64,000 nt of DNA from Brachybacterium sacelli (GCF_017876545.1 NZ_JAGIOD010000002.1:1-64000), one strand, 5' to 3'. Positions 50,869 through 60,450 are shown, counted from the first letter of the stretch. Notes: generated from the letters alone by a model not told the origin. Program-made: numbers and translations.

Positions 50869-52893
50869 ATGACCCCCCAGGTCTCCGTGATCGTCCCGGT
50901 GTACAACTCCGTGGACTACGTGCGTGAGGCGATCCAGTCCGTGCGTGAGCAGACCATCGATCCGGATGCCGTGGAGATCCTCGCCGTCGACGACGGTTCG
51001 ACCGACGGCAGCGATGCGGTGCTGGCCGAGCTGGCCGCCGAGGACCCCCGGATGACGGTGATCACCCAGGAGAACTCCGGGACCCCGGGCGGCGGGCGCA
51101 ATCCCGCGATCGGGCGGGCCACGGGAGAGTTCGTCTTCTTCCTCGACTCCGACGACCGGCTGACCCCCGATGCGCTGCGCCGCATGGTCGAGGTGGCCCG
51201 CACCGAGAACTCCGACGTCGTGCTGGGCAAGCTGACCAGCACCGACAAACGGCAGGCCCCCAGCACCATGTTCACCCGGACCATCCTGGACGCCGACCTG
51301 GTGCAGAACAAGGTCTTCAACACGCTCGGGCCGACGAAGCTGATCCGTCGCGAGATCATCGAGCGCCTCGGCCTGCGCTTCCCGGAGGATCAGAAGGTCG
51401 GCGAGGACCAGCCGTTCATGGCGGCCGTCTATCTCAACGCCCGCAAGCTCTCGATCCTCTCGGACATGGACTACTACGTCATCCGGCACCGGACCGACGG
51501 CAGCAACCTGACGCTCGTGAAGCAGAGCTCCGAGTCCCAGTTCGCGATCGCCGTGCGTCTGAGCCAGGTCATCGAGCAGTACACGGAGGTGGGCGACACC
51601 CGCGACGCGCTGCTCAAGCGGCCGATGGGCTGGACCATGAAGCGTGCGCTCGATTCCCGCTGGCAGGGCGTGGACCGCGCGGAGCAGGAGCAGCTGGCCG
51701 AGTTCTTCCGCTCCGAGATCGGCCACCTCTACACCGAGGGCGTGCGCCGCGTCATCGAGGACGACATCCGCTCCGAGCTGGATCTGCTGATGGCGGGGGA
51801 CCTCGACGGCCTGCAGGCGTACTCCTCCTATCTGGCCGGGAAGCCGACCCGCCGGCTCACCTTCCGCGACGGCGAGTTCCGTCGTCACCTGCCCGAGAGC
51901 GTCGCCCACCTGGTGCCGCCCGAGGAGCTCGTGGTCGGCCCGCCGAAGATGACCTGCCGCCTCGAGGACGTGAGGATCGACGGCGAGCGGGTGAGCGTCG
52001 CCGCGACCGTGCGCATCGCCGACCTCGACGGCGCCCCCGACGCCCTCGTGCTGCGGGCGCGCAAGCGCAACGACGAGCAGGAGGTCGCGGACTTCCGCGT
52101 CGTCTCCGAGGACCTCTCCGCGGGAGCCCCGACCTTCGCGCTCAGCGCCGAGCACGACGGCCTGGACCGCGGGGTGTGGGACCTCTTCGTCGTCGCCCGT
52201 TTCGGCGACTTCGAGAAGCCGATCCGCCTCGGCGCCGACCGGGCGCGCACGATCGAGCCCGAGGGCGTCTCCAACCTCGGGGAGGACCCGGCCCCTCAGG
52301 ACCGGGTGATCGCCTACTTCACGCAGGGGCACGGCAACCTGTCGATCGACCGCGGCGGTGTGATGCACCGGAAGCTGGCCGGAGCCCGGGCGATCGGACT
52401 CACGCTCGACGAGAACGGTCGCGCGGTGATGCTCGTGGCCACCACCAGCGAACCGACTCCGCAGGACGAGTACTTCGGGCACCTCGAGGGCACGCCCCAG
52501 CACGGGGGCCGTCAGCTCCTGCCCCTCACCCGCCTCGGCGAGCGTCTGATCGGGCTGCGCCTGCCCCTGACGGCGCAGATGGTCGGTGCGAGGCTGAGCG
52601 TGACCGCCGTGCTCGGCGGTGGGAAGACGCCCCTGCGGGCGAGCGGCACCGAGTTCTGGCCCGCCCGCGCCGCTGGATTCGGCCTGTCCCTCGACGAGGA
52701 CGGCGCGCTCCGGGTCACCGCTCCGCACGAGAGCGGCCGCAACCGGCTGCCGCTGCCCACCTTCGACCCGCGCACCCGCTCCGAGCGGCTGCGGACGGTC
52801 CGGGACCGGGCGGCCACCGCCGTCTCCGGGGCCCCCGTCGTCGGCCCCGTGCTGACCCGCGCGGTGCGCCGCGTGCGGAGGTGGCGCTCGTGA
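50869..52893 (+). CDS. GT2 glycosyltransferase, TarS-like, second copy
   Basis: This 674-residue GT2 enzyme is a paralogue of the gene at 46893. VSVIVPVYNSVDYVREAIQS, LAVDDGSTDGSD, FFLDSDDRLTPDALR and GEDQPFMAAVYL form the catalytic domain. The C-terminal region has YFTQGHGNLSIDRGG. The N-terminal half is similar to TarS and its partner TarP, which glycosylate wall teichoic acid. It keeps ED where the first copy has SD. It overlaps the start of the pyruvyltransferase gene by GTGA, so the two are coupled. Confidence 0.83.
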   Translation: MTPQVSVIVPVYNSVDYVREAIQSVREQTIDPDAVEILAVDDGSTDGSDAVLAELAAEDPRMTVITQENSGTPGGGRNPAIGRATGEFVFFLDSDDRLTPDALRRMVEVARTENSDVVLGKLTSTDKRQAPSTMFTRTILDADLVQNKVFNTLGPTKLIRREIIERLGLRFPEDQKVGEDQPFMAAVYLNARKLSILSDMDYYVIRHRTDGSNLTLVKQSSESQFAIAVRLSQVIEQYTEVGDTRDALLKRPMGWTMKRALDSRWQGVDRAEQEQLAEFFRSEIGHLYTEGVRRVIEDDIRSELDLLMAGDLDGLQAYSSYLAGKPTRRLTFRDGEFRRHLPESVAHLVPPEELVVGPPKMTCRLEDVRIDGERVSVAATVRIADLDGAPDALVLRARKRNDEQEVADFRVVSEDLSAGAPTFALSAEHDGLDRGVWDLFVVARFGDFEKPIRLGADRARTIEPEGVSNLGEDPAPQDRVIAYFTQGHGNLSIDRGGVMHRKLAGARAIGLTLDENGRAVMLVATTSEPTPQDEYFGHLEGTPQHGGRQLLPLTRLGERLIGLRLPLTAQMVGARLSVTAVLGGGKTPLRASGTEFWPARAAGFGLSLDEDGALRVTAPHESGRNRLPLPTFDPRTRSERLRTVRDRAATAVSGAPVVGPVLTRAVRRVRRWRS

Positions 52894-53696
52894 GCGCCCC
52901 GATCAAGACGTTCTGGTGGCGATGGAAGTATCCCCATCGACTGAACTTCGGGGACGAGCTCACCCCACCGTTGGTCGAGCGCCTCACCGGACGACGGGTC
53001 ACCTGGGCGTCCCCGGAGAAGTGCGATCTGGTGGGCGCCGGCTCGGTCGTCCAGATGATCCTGCGACGTCAGAAGCAGAACCAGCCCCGGGTCTGGGGCA
53101 GCGGCTTCATCCGTCCTGCGGCCGAGGGGGAGGAGCGCGCCCGGCTCGACGCGCTCGCGGTGCGGGGCCGCTCCACCCTCGGTCGCGTCGAGAACCTCTC
53201 CTCGCGCGAGATCGCCCTCGGCGACCCCGGGATCCTGGCGCCGCTGCTCGTGGACGGCACCGTGAAGAAGCGCTACACGCTCGGAGTGATCCCGCACTAC
53301 CACGACGTCACCTCGCCCGTGGTGGAGCAGATGAGGGCCCTGGGCTCCGGGGTGCGGGTGATCGACGTGGCGTGGACCCCGCAGGAGGTCGCCCGGGAGA
53401 TCGCCGCCTGCGACGCGGTGATCTCCTCGAGCCTGCACGGGCTGATCTTCTCGGACGCCCTCGGCGTGCCGAATGCGCACATCCGCCTGGGCGACAAGCT
53501 CAAGGGCGGGCTGTACAAGTTCCACGACTACTACTCCGCCTATCCTGTCGCGGACCGCTACCGCGAGTACGCGCTGCCGACCGGGGGACCGGAGTCGCTG
53601 CATGCCGTCGTCGACACCGTCATCGACGGCTATGCCGAACCCGTGGGCCTGCGCGACCTGCAGGACGGTCTGACCCGGGCGCTGCGCGAGATCTGA
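52890..53696 (+). CDS. Polysaccharide pyruvyltransferase family protein
   Basis: This 268-residue protein is of the pyruvyl-transferase (CsaB-like) fold. FWWRWKYPHRLNFGDELTPP at the N terminus, VWGSGFIRP and ISSSLHGLIFSDALGVPN are the family signatures. It may add pyruvate ketals to a sugar of the teichoic acid or another cell-wall glycan. The start GTG at 52890 overlaps the stop of the GT2 gene (GTGA); a further in-frame GTG at 52881 is possible. Confidence 0.8.
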   Translation: MSAPIKTFWWRWKYPHRLNFGDELTPPLVERLTGRRVTWASPEKCDLVGAGSVVQMILRRQKQNQPRVWGSGFIRPAAEGEERARLDALAVRGRSTLGRVENLSSREIALGDPGILAPLLVDGTVKKRYTLGVIPHYHDVTSPVVEQMRALGSGVRVIDVAWTPQEVAREIAACDAVISSSLHGLIFSDALGVPNAHIRLGDKLKGGLYKFHDYYSAYPVADRYREYALPTGGPESLHAVVDTVIDGYAEPVGLRDLQDGLTRALREI

Positions 53697-53871
53697 GCGC
53701 CCACAGGGGGCGTGCGTCACCGCGTCTGTGCTGTGAGGGCGCACCGCCGTACAGTGGACCCTCGCGTACGTCGGGGTCCCTCAGGGCGACCACCCGCGTC
53801 GCTATCATGAACGACAGCCCGAGGACCGACAGTCGCGGGAGAACGACCCCCGGCGAGATGGGAGCAGCGTC

Positions 53872-54819
53872 TTGACGAACGCCCAGTCAGGGCCCGCCAC
53901 GGCACCGACGGTGCCGCCACCGCTGGAGCGCACCTTCTCCCCGGCCGCGGTGGACGCCGCCGTCCGGGATAACGCTCTGGATCGGATCGGGGTCCGGCCC
54001 CGTCTGGGGACTTACTTCAAGGAGCTCTGGGAGCGCCGGGCGTTCATCCGGGTGCTGGCCGTCTCCAAGGCGTACGCCGAGAACCAGAGCACCTATCTGG
54101 GGCAGGTCTGGACGCTGATCTCCCCGATCATCAACGCCTCGGTGTACGTGCTGATCTTCGGGTTCCTCCTGCAGCTCGGCAGGGCGGGCATCGAGAACAC
54201 GATCGCGTTCATCGTGGTCGGCGTGTTCATGTTCCGCTTCTTCGAGCGCTCGGTGATGGCCGGCGCCCACTCGTTGAAGAACAACATGAACCTGGTGCGG
54301 TCGGTGCAGTTCCCCCGCGCCGTGCTCCCGATCTCGGGCGTGCTCTCCGAGCTCACGGTGCTCGGACCGGCCCTGGTGGTCATGTGCGTGATCTCGTACC
54401 TCTCGGGATTCTTCCCCTTCGCCGGGACCGTCACGATCGACTGGTACTGGCTGCTGCTGATCCCGGCCGTGATCCTGATGTGGATCTTCTCGACGGGCTG
54501 CGCCTTCATGGCGGCCCGCTGGGTCGCCATGACCCCGGACCTCGACAACCTGCTGCCGCACTTCATGCGGATCCTGATGTACGCCTCCGGCGTGATCTTC
54601 TCGATCGACAGGTACCTGGGCCAGTTCAGCTGGGGCTGGCTGATGGAGTACCAGCCCGTGGCCGTGTACCTCTACCTGGTGCGATCCTCGATCCTGAACG
54701 AGCCGGCCTACACCCCCGACGCCACGATGTGGCTGCTCGGGGTCATCTGGGCGGTGCTGTTCAGCGTCATCGGCTTCTTCGTGTTCTGGGGTGGAGAGGA
54801 GCGATACGGACGTGACTGA
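53872..54819 (+). CDS. tagG: Teichoic acid ABC transporter permease, TagG-like
   Basis: This 315-residue ABC-2 permease has six membrane helices. The N-terminal amphipathic region (LGTYFKELWERRAFIRVLAV) and YLGQVWTLISPIINASVYVLIFGF are typical of TagG/TarG, which flips lipid-linked teichoic acid. The start codon is TTG at 53872, supported by GGGAG about 11 bases upstream. The stop overlaps tagH by eight bases. Confidence 0.9.
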   Translation: MTNAQSGPATAPTVPPPLERTFSPAAVDAAVRDNALDRIGVRPRLGTYFKELWERRAFIRVLAVSKAYAENQSTYLGQVWTLISPIINASVYVLIFGFLLQLGRAGIENTIAFIVVGVFMFRFFERSVMAGAHSLKNNMNLVRSVQFPRAVLPISGVLSELTVLGPALVVMCVISYLSGFFPFAGTVTIDWYWLLLIPAVILMWIFSTGCAFMAARWVAMTPDLDNLLPHFMRILMYASGVIFSIDRYLGQFSWGWLMEYQPVAVYLYLVRSSILNEPAYTPDATMWLLGVIWAVLFSVIGFFVFWGGEERYGRD

Positions 54820-55705
54820 CATCGACGACGACGAGATCGATTTCGAGATCGACCCGGAGGACCTCGGGTCGACACCGGTCGAGCAGGCCCCCTCGGAACA
54901 GCTCTCCCTGCTGGTCAACGACCTGCACGTGTCGTACCGTGTGTTCGGTGCGAAGAAGGTCGGGCACGGCCCCGGCCAGAAGACGAGCCTGCTGGGCCGC
55001 CTGGCCCGCCGTGGCGCCGCGGACCCGCCGGTCCGCGAGGTCAAGGCGGTGCGCGGGATCTCCTTCGCCGCCCGTCACGGCGAGGCGATCGGCATCATCG
55101 GCGTGAACGGCTCGGGGAAGTCGACCCTGCTGCGCGCCATCGCCGGCCTGGTCCCGCCTGCCGCGGGAACGGTCCACGTGGCCAGCAACCCGTCCCTGCT
55201 CGGGGTCAACGCCGTGCTGATGAAGGACCTCACCGGCGAGCGCAACATCATGATCGGCGCGCTGGCCAACGGACTGACCATCGAGGAGACCCGGGAGCGC
55301 TACCAGGAGATCGTCGACTTCGCCGAGATCGGCGACTTCGTGAACCTGCCGATGAAGGCGTACTCCTCCGGGATGGGGGCGCGGCTGCGCTTCGCCATCT
55401 CCGCCTCGGCGGTCCCGGACATCCTGATGATCGACGAGGCACTGGCCACGGGCGACGCGCACTTCCGCGCCAAGAGCAAGGCCCGGATGGACGAGATCCG
55501 CCAGTCCGCCGGCACCGTGTTCCTGGTCAGCCATTCCCTGGCGACGGTCCAGTCCATGTGCACCCGCGTGCTGTGGGTGCACGAGGGCAAGCTCGTGATG
55601 GACGGCGACCCGCGCGAGGTGTGCCAGACGTACAAGGAGTACGTCCACGCCAAGAACGCGCTGCGCAAGAAGGCCGCCGCCACGGGCGGCACCTCGGCGC
55701 CCTGA
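54812..55705 (+). CDS. tagH: Teichoic acid ABC transporter ATP-binding protein, TagH-like
   Basis: This 297-residue ATPase drives the TagG permease. An acidic N-terminal leader of about 35 residues precedes the ABC domain with GVNGSGKSTLL (Walker A), YSSGMGARLRFAIS (signature in the degenerate form typical of TagH), LMIDEALATGDAHF (Walker B) and VSHSLATV. I chose the GTG at 54812 because AGGAG lies 10 bases upstream; an earlier GTG at 54791 is possible. A strong terminator follows. Confidence 0.92.
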   Translation: MTDIDDDEIDFEIDPEDLGSTPVEQAPSEQLSLLVNDLHVSYRVFGAKKVGHGPGQKTSLLGRLARRGAADPPVREVKAVRGISFAARHGEAIGIIGVNGSGKSTLLRAIAGLVPPAAGTVHVASNPSLLGVNAVLMKDLTGERNIMIGALANGLTIEETRERYQEIVDFAEIGDFVNLPMKAYSSGMGARLRFAISASAVPDILMIDEALATGDAHFRAKSKARMDEIRQSAGTVFLVSHSLATVQSMCTRVLWVHEGKLVMDGDPREVCQTYKEYVHAKNALRKKAAATGGTSAP

Positions 55706-55769
55706 GGCCGTCACGGCCGCCGAGGGTGGTGGTCGTACCCGGCAGCGTCCGCAGGACTCCCGGACGACA

Positions 55770-55804
55770 GCAGGGCCCGTGCACCCTCGGTGCACGGGCC
55801 CTGC
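55770..55804. terminator. Bidirectional rho-independent terminator
   Basis: A perfect 16-base stem (55770-55785 with 55789-55804) and three-base loop between tagH and the convergent reductase gene. Confidence 0.85.
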
Positions 55805-55822
55805 GTCAGGAGCACTGCGGCG

Positions 55823-56530
55823 TCATTGGCGCACGACGATGTTCTCCGAGTCGATGAAACGTCCCACCGGCGAGGACATGGTGTTGATGACCTGGGCGAC
55901 GTGCTCGGGCTGCATGATCGTGCTGGGATCCTCGTCCGGGGCGAGGGTCTTGCGCAGATCGGTCGCCGTGCGACCGGGCGAGAGGCACACGACGCGAGTG
56001 CCGTAGATCGACAGCTCCTCGCGCATCACCTGGCTCATGTTGATCACGGCGGCCTTGGAGGCCGAGTACGTGAGCCAGCCGGAGCGGCCGTTGATGCCCG
56101 CGGTCGAGGCGATGTTGACGATGAGATCGAAGCGGTTGCCCCGGTTCAGCAGCGTCTTGACGATCGTGAACGGACCGTAGAGGTTCACGTTGATCGTCTT
56201 CTCGAAATCGGCCATCTTGACCTGCTGGAGCGGCACCGGGTTGGTGTACCCGGCGTTGTTGACCAGCACGTCGATGTTGCCGACCTCGTCGTGGGCCTGC
56301 TTGATCGCCTTCTTCAGGGCGGAGCGGTCGCCCACGTCGACCTTCATGGGTACGATCCGGCGCCCGACGGGCAGCTCCTTCTCGAGCTCGGCGACGTTGG
56401 TGTCGAAGTCCTCGGAGTCACGCGCGAACATCACCACCGTGGTGATCTCGTCGTTGTTGAGGATGAATCGACGGGTGGTCTCGAGGCCGATGCCTCGGGA
56501 TGCTCCGGTGACGAGCGCGGTCTTACTCAT
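55823..56530 (-). CDS. SDR reductase, probable TarJ equivalent
   Basis: This 235-residue short-chain dehydrogenase has TGASRGIGLETTRR, NNAGYTNP and YSASKAAVINM. Its start overlaps the end of the TarI-like gene by eight bases. In the bifunctional Bcs1 proteins a TarI domain is fused to an SDR domain that reduces ribulose-5-phosphate to ribitol-5-phosphate; here the two are separate coupled genes. That makes it the likely reductase for CDP-ribitol synthesis. Confidence 0.8.
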   Translation of the reverse strand: MSKTALVTGASRGIGLETTRRFILNNDEITTVVMFARDSEDFDTNVAELEKELPVGRRIVPMKVDVGDRSALKKAIKQAHDEVGNIDVLVNNAGYTNPVPLQQVKMADFEKTINVNLYGPFTIVKTLLNRGNRFDLIVNIASTAGINGRSGWLTYSASKAAVINMSQVMREELSIYGTRVVCLSPGRTATDLRKTLAPDEDPSTIMQPEHVAQVINTMSSPVGRFIDSENIVVRQ

Positions 56531-57209
56531 CGTCGTCCTCCTCGGGTCGCAGGAGGAATCCTGCCATCTTCAGATCGGTGCTGGTGGTGACCTTGAAGTT
56601 GCGGTCCGAACCGTCGACGAAGTGGACGGGGAAGCCGCTGTCGGCGACGAGCGTGGCGTCCTCGGTGTACTCCGTCTTCTGCTCGAGGGCGCGGGAGTGC
56701 GAATCCTGCAGATCGGACTTCGAGAACTTCTGGGGCAGCTGCACGTTGCGCAGCCGGTCGCGCTCGAGCGAGCCGGTGACCTCGGAGGTCTTCGGGTCGA
56801 CCGGGGCGACGGTGAAGGAGATCTCGGACATCAGCGAGACGTTGCGGAACTGCGAGTCGATCAGTCGCTGGAAGTCGGAGGTCTGCACCAGGGGTCGGGC
56901 CGACTCGTGGATGATCACGTCGTCGTTGGTGCAGTGCGGGAGCATCGCGGCGACCGAGGAGTGCCGGGAGTGCCCGGCCTCCACCAGCGTCACCGGCGTC
57001 GAGATCGCGTAGGCCTCGAGGACCTCCTCGATCTTCTCGCGCCAGTCGGGCGGGTAGTTCACGACGATCTGCGAGATGTGCTCGACGCGATCGGCGGTGA
57101 CGAGCGCGTAAACCAGGATCGGTATCCCGCGGAGTTTGAGGAGCTGCTTCGGCTGGTTCGCACCTGTGCGACTGCCTATCCCACCGTTGAGGAGGATGAG
57201 TGAGTACAT
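56523..57209 (-). CDS. tarI: Ribitol-5-phosphate cytidylyltransferase, TarI-like
   Basis: This 228-residue IspD/TarI-type nucleotidyltransferase has LLNGGIGSRTGANQPKQLLKLRGIPILVYAL at its N terminus, with the Gly-rich loop and Lys, and HESARPLV and VAPVDPKTSEV further on. It would make CDP-ribitol for teichoic acid polymerisation. The ATG at 57209 follows an AAGGA; the longer frame is unsupported. Base use is visibly less GC-biased than the neighbours. IspD is the alternative, but context favours TarI. Confidence 0.82.
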   Translation of the reverse strand: MYSLILLNGGIGSRTGANQPKQLLKLRGIPILVYALVTADRVEHISQIVVNYPPDWREKIEEVLEAYAISTPVTLVEAGHSRHSSVAAMLPHCTNDDVIIHESARPLVQTSDFQRLIDSQFRNVSLMSEISFTVAPVDPKTSEVTGSLERDRLRNVQLPQKFSKSDLQDSHSRALEQKTEYTEDATLVADSGFPVHFVDGSDRNFKVTTSTDLKMAGFLLRPEEDDDE

Positions 57210-57445
57210 ATGGGTTCCTTCGTGCGGGGTGGCGGGACTGCCCCGGAGGTGACGTGTCACATGGTCACAGGCCCGCATCCGTCGAGTTCACGGGGCTGTC
57301 ACCAGGACGGCCCGTGGCGTTCACTGTACAAGCCCGCCTCGCCTTTCCCGAGCGGCACGCGGAGGCGGGAGTTTTCCCTCACTCGCCGCCCGGGGCACGA
57401 GGCGGCCCGGACCAGGCCGGATCGCGCGCCCGCTGCGCCGGCCGC

Positions 57446-58714
57446 TCAGCCCGCCTCGGTGGGCGTGACCGGCGGGGGGCCCGTGATCCCCTCGTTCGCC
57501 TGGATCCGGCTCCACAGCTCGTCCCGTCGGGCGGCGAGGTGGCGGCAGGCGTCGAGGAACCGCTGCAGGGAGGCGCCGGGGGTGGTGTCCCCGAGGTAGT
57601 ACTCGGTCAGCTCGATCCGCTTCTCCCGCAGCGGGTCGTGCTCGATCAGCTCGCGCGCCGTCCGTCCGGCCCCGGCCGTGTCGTCGGCGGCCAGGCGCGG
57701 CACGACGCCGAGCAGCTCGGTGCCGGCGTCGTGCGCCTGGGGGTCGGTGGACCGGGTGATGATCAGCGGCCTGCCGGTGGGCAGCCAGTCGTTGGCCACG
57801 GCGGAGACGTCGCACAGCAGCAGGTCCGCGTCGGCGAAGTCCTGCGGGAGGGAGCGGTCCGTGCTGACCAGGGAGCCGGCGGCCTCCACTTGCGCGCGCA
57901 GCGCGGCGTCGGCCTCGCCGTACGCGGGCACCCGCACCCCGGTGAGGGGGTGGGGGCGGTAGATCACCTCGAGGCCTTCCTGGATCAGTGAGCGCACCGT
58001 CGGTTCCGCGTGGGTGAGCAGGGAGCAGTACCCGACGGAGGCCTGACCGCCCTCCCAGGTCGGCGCGTACAGCACCACCGGGCGGTCGTCGCTGCGGGGG
58101 GTGCGGGGCACGGAGTCGGTGTCCAGCGAGGGGCGGCCCACCGGGATGCAGCGGGCGCTGGCGTCGAACAGGGAGGTGTACCGCTCCAGCCGGTCGATCG
58201 CGGCCTGCCCCGCGACGAAGGAGTAGTCGTAGGCCTTGACCTGGTTGGAGACCGAGACCGACTTGTCGGAGTCCCCGTGCAGGAGGGAGACGTGGATTGC
58301 CGAACGGGAGCGCAGGGCCGCCGTGTTGAGCGGGTTGAAGTTGACGTACAGCACCAGTTTCGTGCCGCTGCGCAGGATGATCGCATCGAGTGTGGCGTCC
58401 AGGGCGATGGTCACCACGGGCAGCGCGCTCTCCTCGCGGAGCGCGGCCGCGGTGCGGGAGTCCATGCAGACGACGGTCACTCCCTGGGTCCGGTGCAGCT
58501 CGCGCAGCGGTCCGTACCAGCTGCGGAGTTGGTAGAGGCTGTCGACCGTGTCGGGGAAGTACACGATCACCTCGCCGTCCAGGGAGGCCTCCCGCAGTGC
58601 CTCGTCGTCGCCGAGGCCGTCGGGCATGCCGCCCGGCAGCAGGCGGTAGCGACGCAGCAGCTTGCCGCCGAGGCTGCGCACCCTGCGGCGGAGGGCGTTC
58701 CCGCGTGCCGCCAT
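57446..58714 (-). CDS. TagF-like CDP-glycerol/ribitol phosphotransferase, short form
   Basis: This 422-residue enzyme lacks the N-terminal membrane region of the relative at 48922. The catalytic part includes VSLLHGDSDKSVSV, VVLYAPTWEGG, EVIYRPHPLTG and LLLCDVSAVANDWLPTGRP. It is probably a teichoic acid polymerase or primase; with tarI nearby, CDP-ribitol is the likely donor. GGAGG lies eight bases before the ATG. It is two bases downstream of the GlfT2-like gene. Confidence 0.83.
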   Translation of the reverse strand: MAARGNALRRRVRSLGGKLLRRYRLLPGGMPDGLGDDEALREASLDGEVIVYFPDTVDSLYQLRSWYGPLRELHRTQGVTVVCMDSRTAAALREESALPVVTIALDATLDAIILRSGTKLVLYVNFNPLNTAALRSRSAIHVSLLHGDSDKSVSVSNQVKAYDYSFVAGQAAIDRLERYTSLFDASARCIPVGRPSLDTDSVPRTPRSDDRPVVLYAPTWEGGQASVGYCSLLTHAEPTVRSLIQEGLEVIYRPHPLTGVRVPAYGEADAALRAQVEAAGSLVSTDRSLPQDFADADLLLCDVSAVANDWLPTGRPLIITRSTDPQAHDAGTELLGVVPRLAADDTAGAGRTARELIEHDPLREKRIELTEYYLGDTTPGASLQRFLDACRHLAARRDELWSRIQANEGITGPPPVTPTEAG

Positions 58715-58716
58715 GA

Positions 58717-60450
58717 TCACGTCCTCCTGGTCGACGGGGTCGGGCTGGTCAGATCCGGGTCGCGGTCCGAGCCGAACAGGGCCGCCCAGGAGTCGGCGGT
58801 GGTGTGCCGAGGGAGGGCCCGTTGGTATCGGCGGCGCAGCCTCCCCCAGTGGAGGGCGAGGTCGACGTGCGAGCGCACGGTCCCTGCCAGGGCGCGCCGG
58901 GCGTCCGAGCCGCGCACGGTGAAGGCCGTCAGCGGGCGGCCGCCCTCGGTGATGATCACCGTGTCGGCCCCGATGGTGGTGCGCCAGTGCATCTCGTCGG
59001 CATCGACGCTCACCACCACCCGGGGCGGGGCGTCGCCTCGCAGCATCCGCACCGTCGCGCGCAGCACGGCCGGCACCAGGGGCAGCGGTGCATCGCGGGT
59101 GGGGCTCGGGGTCCCCTCGACGTCGTGCTCGGCGTGCCAGCGCTCCACCACGCGGGAGCCGTCGGTCCGGGCGCTGCGCAGATCGCTGCCCAGCCAGCCC
59201 TCGGGGCCCGACCGGAACGCCGTGATGCCCTCCTGCCAGAGCTCGGCGGTCAGCAGATGGCCGGCCAGGACGTGCTTGGTCTGGTGCAGCAGCGAGGAGA
59301 CGATCACGCCGGGGCCGGCCCCGTAGGCGGCGGCGATCGCGAGCCGGTTGCGATGCAGGACGCGCGCGGTCCACGTCATCTGCGTGCGATAGGCGTTCCA
59401 CGGCGGGTGGTGCACGGAGGTCCCCGGCAGGACGACGTGCGCGTAGCCGCGGGCGGTGGCGCGCAGACCGTACTCGGCGTCGTCCCACTTCAGGAACAGC
59501 GGCGCGGGCAGTCCCAGGTCGGCGGCCGTGCCCGGCGGGAACAGGGTGCCCCACCAGCCCGTGTAGTTGGGGGCACGGCCGGGGGAGAGGAAGGACCACT
59601 GGGCCGGGGTGGTGCCGGCCAGGTCGACGCCGTCGCCCAGGCGATCGGCGGGCTTCCACTGGAAGATGCCGGTGCGCACCGCCTCGGCGTGCGCGATCAG
59701 CCGGGTGGGGACGTTCGAGGAGAACAGCGGCGAGCCGAGGATCGTGGGGCGGTCCGCCAGCGCCTGATAGGTGAGCATCCGACGCAGCGACTCCTCGCTG
59801 AGGACGGCGTCGTCGTCGGAGAACAGCACGGCGGCCGCGGGGTCCTGGGCGGCTTCGAGCATGCCCCGGGCGTACCCGCCCGAGCCGCCCAGATTCTCCT
59901 GGGACACCAGGACGATCTCCTCGGTGGAGGCGCGCAGGAGGTCGAAGGCGGGGTCCGTCGCGAGGGTGTCGCCCTGGTCGATCACCACCACGGTGGCCAC
60001 GACGTCCATGGCGGCGAAGCGGCGCGCCTGCTCCGTCGCGTCCGCCTCGCGCCGATAGGTGGGGACCACCACCGTCACCGGAGCGAGAGCGACCTCGACG
60101 GTGACGCTCCAGGTCACGGTGCGGGCATCGCCCTCGACCCAGAGCCAGTCGACGTCGAGTTCCTCGCCGGAGAGCTCCCGGCCACCGTCCGTGATCGGGC
60201 CCAGTCGCAGCGTGTGGCCGTCCCGGGCGCCCCGCAGGGTGGCAGCTCCGCCCTCGACGCTCACGGAGACGGGGTGCCCGTTCAGGACGGGTCGCCACCA
60301 GGCCGCGGGGAAGGCGTGGTCCCACAACGGGGTGGAGGGGCCGACAGGGGAGGTCTGCAGGGTCAGCGGGGTCGCTCCGGCCGAGAGATCGGCCGGTCGG
60401 TCCCGGCCGGTCGGGTCCGGCCGGCGCGCGCCGGTCCGCAGGTCCTGCAT
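58717..60450 (-). CDS. GlfT2-like galactofuranosyltransferase
   Basis: This 577-residue GT2-type enzyme has an N-terminal beta-sandwich (about 1-150) and a catalytic core VTVVVPTYRREADATEQARR, ENLGGSGGYARGMLEA, LFSDDDAVLSEESLRRML, plus WWGTLFPPGT and LKWDDAEYGLRA, followed by helical C-terminal domain. These match mycobacterial GlfT2-like galactofuranosyltransferases. It may add galactofuranose to the surface polymer. GAGGAG lies five bases before the ATG at 60450. Confidence 0.85.
   Translation of the reverse strand: MQDLRTGARRPDPTGRDRPADLSAGATPLTLQTSPVGPSTPLWDHAFPAAWWRPVLNGHPVSVSVEGGAATLRGARDGHTLRLGPITDGGRELSGEELDVDWLWVEGDARTVTWSVTVEVALAPVTVVVPTYRREADATEQARRFAAMDVVATVVVIDQGDTLATDPAFDLLRASTEEIVLVSQENLGGSGGYARGMLEAAQDPAAAVLFSDDDAVLSEESLRRMLTYQALADRPTILGSPLFSSNVPTRLIAHAEAVRTGIFQWKPADRLGDGVDLAGTTPAQWSFLSPGRAPNYTGWWGTLFPPGTAADLGLPAPLFLKWDDAEYGLRATARGYAHVVLPGTSVHHPPWNAYRTQMTWTARVLHRNRLAIAAAYGAGPGVIVSSLLHQTKHVLAGHLLTAELWQEGITAFRSGPEGWLGSDLRSARTDGSRVVERWHAEHDVEGTPSPTRDAPLPLVPAVLRATVRMLRGDAPPRVVVSVDADEMHWRTTIGADTVIITEGGRPLTAFTVRGSDARRALAGTVRSHVDLALHWGRLRRRYQRALPRHTTADSWAALFGSDRDPDLTSPTPSTRRT

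Noticed and set aside
57446-60325. A 959-codon frame joining a GlfT2-like region to the short TagF-like gene
   Set aside because: The upstream part is an out-of-frame shadow of the GlfT2-like gene. The real TagF-like start at 58714 has GGAGG eight bases upstream.
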